DNA of 64,000 nucleotides from Comamonadaceae bacterium. Its GTDB lineage: Bacteria; Pseudomonadota; Gammaproteobacteria; Burkholderiales; Burkholderiaceae_C. The notes beneath the pieces are model-generated. The model saw only the letters and a program-made list of their open reading frames with translations. It was not told the DNA's origin and did not search any database. The stretch is from assembly GCA_947445115.1 (NCBI GenBank), contig CANFCG010000001.1, positions 104,352 to 168,351 on the forward strand, written 5' to 3'. The position numbers and the translations under genes were made by a program. Shown piece after piece: positions 58,808-64,000 of the stretch (position 1 is the first letter of the stretch; each line of letters starts with the position of its first letter).

Positions 58808-58823
58808 CTTGTTTTAAAACAAG
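58808..58823. promoter_or_regulatory. 16-bp perfect palindrome (candidate operator)
   Basis: CTTGTTTTAAAACAAG is a perfect palindrome ending 31 bases before the MFS ATG, where a repressor could block transcription or its own core TTTTAAAA could overlap a promoter. Confidence 0.5.
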
Positions 58824-58854
58824 TGCTTTCACTCTATTTTCCAAAGGAATTTAA

Positions 58855-60120
58855 ATGTCTCAACCCTCAACAACCAGCGCATCCACACGATGGCTACAAC
58901 TTTTAATGGGCGTCATCTGCATGGCCATGATTGCCAATTTGCAATATGGCTGGACACTCTTTGTCAACCCCATTTCTGAAAAATACGGATGGAGTCGTGC
59001 TGCAATTCAAGTTGCATTTACGATCTTCGTGTTGACAGAGACATGGCTTGTCCCAATTGAGGGCTACCTTGTCGATAAATTTGGCCCAAGCCCTGTTGTC
59101 ATGGGCGGCGGCATTCTTTGTGGTATTGGTTGGGTTATGAATTCCTACGCCGACAGCTTGCCTTTTCTTTATTTTGCAGCTGCCGTTAGCGGTGTCGGTG
59201 CGGGCGCAGTCTATGGAACTTGTGTGGGTAATGCGCTCAAATGGTTCCCTGATCGCCGCGGCTTAGCGGCGGGCCTAACGGCTGCGGGTTTTGGTGCTGG
59301 ATCCGCACTTACTATCATTCCCATTTCGACCATGATTAAAGTTGACGGTTATCAAGCAGCCTTCCTTTATTTCGGTATTCTTCAAGGCATTGTAGTTTTT
59401 GCAGTTTCTTTTTTCTTGAAGCGTGCGCCTGATGAGCTCTCGAAAAATGCTACTGTTGCAAGCCAGATCAATGTTCAGCAGGGCAAGCGCAATTACAAGC
59501 CAATGGAGCTGCTAAAGCAGCCTGTTTTTTGGGTTATGTACATCATGTTTGTCATGGTCGCTGCGGGCGGCTTAATGGCCACGGCACAATTAGGTCCTAT
59601 CGCCAAAGACTTCATGATTGGCGACACACCCGTCAACATAATGGGACTCGTCTTACCTGCATTGACATTTGCACTTGCCATTGACCGCGTCTTAAATGGC
59701 CTGACTCGCCCTTTCTTTGGCTGGGTTTCCGATCAAATTGGACGCGAAAAAACAATGTTGATTGCCTTCTCACTAGAAGCTGTTGGTATTTTGTGTCTTT
59801 ATCAATTTGGTCAAAACCCTGTAGCATTCGTCATTTTGACAGGTCTCGTCTTCTTTGCTTGGGGTGAAATTTATAGTTTATTCCCATCAACTTGCGCTGA
59901 CACTTTTGGCACCAAATTTGCAGCCGGCAATGCAGGCTTGCTCTACACAGCCAAAGGCACAGCATCCCTCCTAGTGCCCCTCTCAAGTGTTCTAACAGCA
60001 GCTACAGGTAGTTGGCATGCTGTCTTCATTGTGGGCAGCATTATGAATGCCATTGCTGCGCTCATGGCATGGTACGTCTTACGTCCTATGCGTGCCAAAC
60101 ACATGGCTGCGAATCAATAA
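58855..60120 (+). CDS. MFS transporter, oxalate/formate antiporter (OxlT) family
   Basis: 421 residues, about 12 transmembrane helices. Features of the OxlT group include 'LQYGWTLFVNPISEKYGWSRAAIQVAFTIFV' (in part), 'EGYLVDKFGPSPVVMGGG', 'AGAVYGTCVGNALKWFPDRRGLAAGLTAAGFG' (KWFPDRRGLAAG) and the helix-11 lysine region 'LLYTAKGTASLLVP'. It probably exchanges small carboxylates across the inner membrane; oxalate itself is not proven. A good ribosome site (AAAGGAA) precedes the ATG. It is a single-gene unit closed by a strong terminator, with a palindrome-rich upstream region suggesting regulated expression. Confidence 0.9.
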   Translation: MSQPSTTSASTRWLQLLMGVICMAMIANLQYGWTLFVNPISEKYGWSRAAIQVAFTIFVLTETWLVPIEGYLVDKFGPSPVVMGGGILCGIGWVMNSYADSLPFLYFAAAVSGVGAGAVYGTCVGNALKWFPDRRGLAAGLTAAGFGAGSALTIIPISTMIKVDGYQAAFLYFGILQGIVVFAVSFFLKRAPDELSKNATVASQINVQQGKRNYKPMELLKQPVFWVMYIMFVMVAAGGLMATAQLGPIAKDFMIGDTPVNIMGLVLPALTFALAIDRVLNGLTRPFFGWVSDQIGREKTMLIAFSLEAVGILCLYQFGQNPVAFVILTGLVFFAWGEIYSLFPSTCADTFGTKFAAGNAGLLYTAKGTASLLVPLSSVLTAATGSWHAVFIVGSIMNAIAALMAWYVLRPMRAKHMAANQ

Positions 60121-60137
60121 TTCGTATCACTTAACAA

Positions 60138-60167
60138 GAAAAAAGGGGCGCAAGCCCCTTTTTTTTG
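60138..60167. terminator. Bidirectional rho-independent terminator
   Basis: GGGGC-GCAA-GCCCC (60145-60158) is flanked by six A on the left and eight T on the right. It serves the MFS gene and, on the other strand, the liv operon. Confidence 0.9.
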
Positions 60168-60190
60168 TCTTGTGATTCTTAAACGAACCA

Positions 60191-60886
60191 CTAAACCTCC
60201 AACCACTCCTTGCGGATGTACGCATCCCCGCGTAATGCATCGGGCGTGCCTTCAAACACGATTGCACCGTGCCCCATGACCAAACAACGATCCGAAATTT
60301 GCATCGCGATGGTTAGCTTTTGCTCGATTAACAATACAGAGACGCCGCGACGCTTGAGCTCTTGCAGATACTCGGCGACCAACTCAACAATCTTAGGTGC
60401 TAAGCCCTCTGTAGGCTCATCAATGATGATGAGGTCAGGATCTCCCATTAACGTACGGCACAGGGTAAGCATCTGCTGCTCACCGCCCGATAAAACACCA
60501 GCCTCGGTATGCTGCCGCTCCCTCAGACGAGGGAACATCTGGTACATGTCATCAAAAGACCAACGCGAGTTCTTCGCTCCGCGCTTTTGACCTAGCAATA
60601 AATTATGGTGCACGGTTAGCGTGGAAAAAATATCTCGATTCTCTGGCACGTAACCAATTCCAAGATGAGCAATTTCAAAGGCTTTGTTGCCTAGAATTTC
60701 TTTGTCATTCCAAAGAATAGAGCCTTCTCCATCAACCAAACCCATCACCGTCTTGGCCGTCGTGGAGCGTCCAGAACCATTGCGTCCAAGCAAGGCCACA
60801 ATTTCGCTTTTACCCACTTCAAAATTAACGCCATGCAGCACATGGCTTTTGCCGTAGTAAGCGTGAAGGTTTTTCACTTTCAACAT
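60191..60886 (-). CDS. livF: ABC transporter ATPase, LivF type, atypical Walker A
   Basis: 231 residues from ATG 60886, one base past the livG stop. The LivF-type signature 'LSGGEQQMLTLCRTLMGDP', Walker B 'LIIIDEPTEGLAP' and 'LLIEQKL' are present. The Walker A reads 'GRNGSGRSTT', with R40 where the ATP-binding lysine is expected. All other motifs are intact, so I call it functional rather than decayed. It energises import of branched-chain amino acids or a related substrate together with LivG, LivH and LivM. Confidence 0.92.
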   Translation of the reverse strand: MLKVKNLHAYYGKSHVLHGVNFEVGKSEIVALLGRNGSGRSTTAKTVMGLVDGEGSILWNDKEILGNKAFEIAHLGIGYVPENRDIFSTLTVHHNLLLGQKRGAKNSRWSFDDMYQMFPRLRERQHTEAGVLSGGEQQMLTLCRTLMGDPDLIIIDEPTEGLAPKIVELVAEYLQELKRRGVSVLLIEQKLTIAMQISDRCLVMGHGAIVFEGTPDALRGDAYIRKEWLEV

Positions 60887-60887
60887 A

Positions 60888-61655
60888 TCAATGTCCTCCT
60901 TGCGCATCAGCCACGGAAGAGCCAAGATAAGCCTCTTGAACCTTCGCATTGGCGCGTACAGCTTCTGGCGTATCAAAGGCCAAAATTTCCCCGTAGACGA
61001 GCACTGCAATTCTGTCAGCTAAGCCAAACACAACGCCCATATCGTGTTCAACCGTTAGTAGTGTTTTACCCACCGTGACCTCTTTAATAAGCGAAATAAA
61101 CCGTGTGGTTTCGCTCTTGCTCATACCTGCAGTCGGCTCATCTAACAAAATGACACTCGCACCGCCACCAATCGTGATGCCAATCTCTAGGGCACGCTGC
61201 TCAGCATAAGTCAAATTCATCGCCAAAATATCGCGCTTTTTATCAAGCTTAATCATCGCCATCAGCTCATCCGCACGGTCATTGGCATCGTCTAAATTAG
61301 CCAAAAATTTAAAGAAGGTGTAGCGATAACCCAAACTCCAAAGCACGGCACAGCGCAGGTTTTCAAATACGCTGAGCTTCGGAAAGATATTTGTAATTTG
61401 AAAGCTGCGTGATAAACCCATGCGGTTAATCTCGTAGGGCTTTTTACCGTTGATGCGCTCGCCACCCAGCAAGATATCCCCGCTACTTGGCTCAAACCTG
61501 CCACTCATCAAGTTGAATAAGGTGGACTTGCCTGCGCCATTGGGGCCAATAATGGCGACTCGCTCGCCTGCATTGACGGACAAATTGCAACCGCGAATAA
61601 TTTCGGTTTTGCCAAAACTCTTGCGTAAATCTTTTAACTCTAATGCGTACGTCAT
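60888..61655 (-). CDS. livG: ABC transporter ATPase, LivG type
   Basis: 255 residues. The Walker A is canonical ('GPNGAGKSTLFNLMSG'). The signature region is 'LTYAEQRALEIGITIGG' (degenerate LSYGEQR as usual in LivG), and Walker B is 'VILLDEPTAGMSKSE' with 'TVEHDMGVVFGLAD'. It forms the ATPase pair with LivF. It overlaps livM by four bases. Confidence 0.94.
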   Translation of the reverse strand: MTYALELKDLRKSFGKTEIIRGCNLSVNAGERVAIIGPNGAGKSTLFNLMSGRFEPSSGDILLGGERINGKKPYEINRMGLSRSFQITNIFPKLSVFENLRCAVLWSLGYRYTFFKFLANLDDANDRADELMAMIKLDKKRDILAMNLTYAEQRALEIGITIGGGASVILLDEPTAGMSKSETTRFISLIKEVTVGKTLLTVEHDMGVVFGLADRIAVLVYGEILAFDTPEAVRANAKVQEAYLGSSVADAQGGH

Positions 61656-62947
61656 GCTAGCGCCTCCCGACGCTTAATTTCGCGTTCAATATCTGCTTGG
61701 ACAGCGTCCCAATCTATTTTGAATTGCCGCCGCACACATTCAAATAAGGCGATGCCCGTCAACATCACAAAGATAGCACCAACCCACACATTCACGCTGT
61801 TGATATTTAAGGTCAAACCCAAAAATTGCAGCTCCGAGCTCACAGCAGCATTCAATTGCCAGTGGTAAATCATTTCAATCATGGCCGCCGCACCCAATAG
61901 CGCAGACATGCCGGTCACAAACAATGCTAAGTAGCTAACCCAAAGCTTGCGAAGAAAGCCGAAGGCTGCCACGCGAACATTCATCATGATGAGGCTTGCA
62001 AACCCGCCTGGCGCGTACATCACCATAAACAGAAATAGTAGCCCTAGATAGAGCAGCCAAGCTTTGGTGAATTCACTGAATAAAACAAAAGCCAATACTG
62101 ACAAAATGCCGCCAATGATGGCTCCAAAGAAGAAAGTCGCACCACCTAAAAAGGTGAATAGCAATACAATCGCAGACCTTGCGCCACTCACATTCTCATA
62201 CGTCACAATCTCAAAATTAAGCGCTGACAATCCGCCGCCAATGCCAGCAAAAAATCCAGAAATCATGAACGCGATATACCGCACTCTTTGCGTGTCGTAG
62301 CCTACAAACTCCACCCGTTCTGGATTATCGCGAACAGCATTCAACATCCGACCCAATGGTGTTCGAGTGAAGGCGAACATCAAACCTGTACAAACAAAGG
62401 TATAGAGCGCAATCAAGTAATAAAGTTGAATTTGCGGTCCAAACGTAATCCCAAATGATGCCCCGCCTGCCACACGGTTGCCACTCACACCCGCTTCGCC
62501 GCCAAAAAAGCTGGGGAACATCAATGCCATTGCCGCAATCAGTTCCACAATACCAAGCGTAATCATGGCAAACGGTGTGCCTGATTTTTTGACCGTCACC
62601 GAGCCAAACACGGCGGCAAAAAATAAGCCCGTAAAGCCGCCCACAATGGGAAGCAAACTCACTGGTATTGGAAGTTTGCCGCTAGTCACTAAATTAAGCG
62701 CGTGAATCGCGACAAATGCGCCAAGCCCAGAGTACACCGCCTGACCAAAACTGAGCATGCCGCCTTGCCCTAGCAAGATGTTGTAGCTCAAGCAAATGAT
62801 GATCAATATGCCCATCTGGCTAAGCATGGTGTGCGATAGCGAACTCGTGAGTAACAAAGGCGCGATCAACATCACCAGCGCGTATAAAGCCCAAATGACA
62901 ACGCGGCCAATATTAAGCGGTTTGAAAGTGTAAAACTGATTGTTCAT
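61652..62947 (-). CDS. livM: Branched-chain-type ABC transporter permease, LivM type
   Basis: 431 residues, longer than the ~320-360 of many LivM. About ten hydrophobic helices are seen, with the family block 'LSYNILLGQGGMLSFGQAVYSGLGAF' (in part), 'TPFAMITLGIVELIAAMAL' and 'TPLGRMLNAVRDNPERVEFVGYDTQRVRY' (RDNPERV). The extra C-terminal ~100 residues contain two more hydrophobic segments and a charged tail ('QFKIDWDAVQADIEREIKRREALA', in part). It lies one base after livH. Confidence 0.92.
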   Translation of the reverse strand: MNNQFYTFKPLNIGRVVIWALYALVMLIAPLLLTSSLSHTMLSQMGILIIICLSYNILLGQGGMLSFGQAVYSGLGAFVAIHALNLVTSGKLPIPVSLLPIVGGFTGLFFAAVFGSVTVKKSGTPFAMITLGIVELIAAMALMFPSFFGGEAGVSGNRVAGGASFGITFGPQIQLYYLIALYTFVCTGLMFAFTRTPLGRMLNAVRDNPERVEFVGYDTQRVRYIAFMISGFFAGIGGGLSALNFEIVTYENVSGARSAIVLLFTFLGGATFFFGAIIGGILSVLAFVLFSEFTKAWLLYLGLLFLFMVMYAPGGFASLIMMNVRVAAFGFLRKLWVSYLALFVTGMSALLGAAAMIEMIYHWQLNAAVSSELQFLGLTLNINSVNVWVGAIFVMLTGIALFECVRRQFKIDWDAVQADIEREIKRREALA

Positions 62948-62948
62948 A

Positions 62949-63896
62949 TTAGCCTTCCCTTGTGCCCATTAAGCCCTTGGGCCTAAAAATGAGAATCAGC
63001 ACCATAAACAGATACGGCATGATTGGCGCAATTTCGCTCACCTTGAGCACCATCACTTCATAGCCAAACGTACTTGGCGTGATGTGAAAGCCCAGCGACG
63101 TTAGCCCGCTGAGCATGGACGCATTAATACCCACCGCAAAAGTCTGCACAACGCCAATCAAAAGCGAAGCCACCAAAGCACCACCTAAAGAGCCTAAACC
63201 ACCCACCACCACAACCACAAAAATAATTGACCCCACAGCCGCTGCCATACCGGGCTCTGTGACAAAAGCATTACCACCAATGACACCAGCCAAACCTGCC
63301 AGTGCTGCGCCACCACCAAATACCATCATGAATACCTTTGGCACGTTATGCCCTAAGGCCTCTACTGTTTCAGGATGCGTGAGTGCCGCTTGAATGACCA
63401 GACCAATCCGTGTTTTTTTAAGTAGCAACCAAACCGACACCAGCATCAGCAAAGCCACCAGCATCATGAAAGCACGATAAATGGGGAATTGCGTGCCATA
63501 GATCGAAAACAAAGGTCCATCCAGTTCTGGTGGGACACGGTAGTCAACAGAGGTACGCCCCCAAGTTAATTGCACTAGCTCGAGCAAAATAAACGCCAGT
63601 CCAAACGTAATCAACAACTCAGGTACATGTCCAAAAGCATGTACCTTGCGCAAGAAGTAACGCTCAAACAGCGCACCCATTAATCCCACTAGCAGTGGCG
63701 CCACCAGTAAAGCTGGCCAAAAGCCAACAAGCTGCGCTGTGGTGAATGCAAAAAATGCACCCAGCATGTAAAAACTGGCGTGCGAAAAATTGAGCACACC
63801 CATCATGCTGTAAATCAATGTTAAGCCTGAGCTGAGCATAAATAGCAGCAGCCCATAACTCACACCGTTGAGCAAGGAAATAGTAAAAAATTCCAT
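62949..63896 (-). CDS. livH: Branched-chain-type ABC transporter permease, LivH type
   Basis: 315 residues, about eight helices, with the LivH block 'LNGVSYGLLLFMLSSGLTLIYSMMGVLNFSHASFYMLGAF' (in part), 'GLVIQAALTHPETVEALGHNVPKVF' (in part) and 'GGLGSLGGALVASLLIG'. First gene of livH-livM-livG-livF in this window. The periplasmic binding protein gene is not within the 104 bases to the window edge, so it may lie just outside or elsewhere. Confidence 0.94.
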   Translation of the reverse strand: MEFFTISLLNGVSYGLLLFMLSSGLTLIYSMMGVLNFSHASFYMLGAFFAFTTAQLVGFWPALLVAPLLVGLMGALFERYFLRKVHAFGHVPELLITFGLAFILLELVQLTWGRTSVDYRVPPELDGPLFSIYGTQFPIYRAFMMLVALLMLVSVWLLLKKTRIGLVIQAALTHPETVEALGHNVPKVFMMVFGGGAALAGLAGVIGGNAFVTEPGMAAAVGSIIFVVVVVGGLGSLGGALVASLLIGVVQTFAVGINASMLSGLTSLGFHITPSTFGYEVMVLKVSEIAPIMPYLFMVLILIFRPKGLMGTREG

Positions 63897-63963
63897 AGCA
63901 AACTTATCTTAAAAAAATGAGGCCACTAGTGCCTCATTAAAACTCATCATCCAAGAGTCAAAA

Positions 63964-63983
63964 ATCCCCGCCTGCGCGGGGAT
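63964..63983. repeat. REP-like palindrome, copy 3 (variant)
   Basis: ATCCCCGC-CTGC-GCGGGGAT, perfect 8-bp arms. It differs from the other two copies by a C for T in the arm (with the compensating G) and in the loop. The following GATGACG matches the flank of copy 1. It lies upstream of livH. Confidence 0.7.
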
Positions 63984-64000
63984 GACGAAGTTAAGAAGGC

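Noticed and set aside
60191..61009. A longer version of LivF starting inside livG
   Set aside because: The added 41 residues are a frame-shifted reading of livG; the ATG one base after the livG stop matches the family.

Overview
The window is a gene-dense stretch of a betaproteobacterial chromosome, almost certainly order Burkholderiales and closest in gene order to Comamonadaceae-like genomes. I infer this from conserved neighbourhoods: ilvI-ilvH-ilvC-pssA-leuA; ECF sigma-DUF3619-DUF3106-RDD-LOG-ilvD; cysS-AlkA-accA-tilS-lysC-tRNA-Ser; hfq-hflX-hflK-hflC-hisZ-purA; zapB-like-zapA-6S RNA-TauE; ftsH-folP-glmM. Base composition is close to half G+C by eye. I see no phage, transposase, CRISPR array or rRNA. 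No gene-free stretch exceeds about 230 bases.

Layout. 1-6.3 kb (minus): truncated YoaA-type helicase, rnhA, a B12-type radical SAM protein, two envelope proteins and the molybdopterin genes moaE-moaD-moeA. 6.3-12.4 kb (minus): thrC, a secreted MORN-repeat protein, an alpha/beta hydrolase, hom and alaA; the MORN and hydrolase genes separate hom from thrC. 12.4-13.8 kb: an Mth938-like protein and two small unknown membrane proteins. 13.8-19.8 kb (minus): branched-chain amino acid genes ilvI-ilvH-ilvC, then pssA and leuA. leuA is preceded by an attenuator with a Leu-rich leader peptide. 19.9-24.6 kb (plus): ECF sigma factor, DUF3619, DUF3106, RDD and LOG genes overlapped into one unit, then ilvD and a cytochrome c. 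24.6-29.8 kb (minus): alaS, lgt, nadE. 29.8-32.2 kb (plus): a DUF482 acyltransferase, a small secreted protein and an isoleucine-dioxygenase-like protein. 32.2-37.6 kb (minus): tRNA-Ser(GCU), lysC, tilS, accA, an AlkA-type glycosylase, cysS. 37.7-41.4 kb (plus): TPR/Cds6-like protein, L,D-transpeptidase, a cyclophilin with a signal peptide and an internal start, lpxH. 41.4-52.7 kb: rlmB, an ABC ATPase, esterase and tRNA 2-selenouridine synthase genes, metC, a purine phosphoribosyltransferase, purA, hisZ and hflC-hflK-hflX-hfq. 52.8-54.4 kb (plus): zapB-like, zapA, 6S RNA, TauE. 54.4-58.6 kb (minus): glmM, folP, ftsH. 58.7-60.1 kb: an OxlT-like MFS transporter behind a palindrome-rich region. 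60.2-63.9 kb (minus): a branched-chain-type ABC importer (livHMGF).

How the genes work together. Much of the window is amino-acid supply: the aspartate family (lysC, hom, thrC), the Ile/Val/Leu route (ilvI, ilvH, ilvC, ilvD, leuA), alaA, metC and a liv-type importer. Envelope biogenesis and quality control form a second theme (lgt, lpxH, glmM, accA, pssA, L,D-transpeptidase, ftsH, hflKC). No obviously exotic defence or mobile system is present. The most interesting items are the possible sigma/anti-sigma/periplasmic-sensor operon at 19.9-22.5 kb, the leu attenuator, the dual-start cyclophilin, the overlapping leaderless promoters at 12.41 kb, the operator-like array before the MFS gene, and the Arg-for-Lys Walker A in livF.
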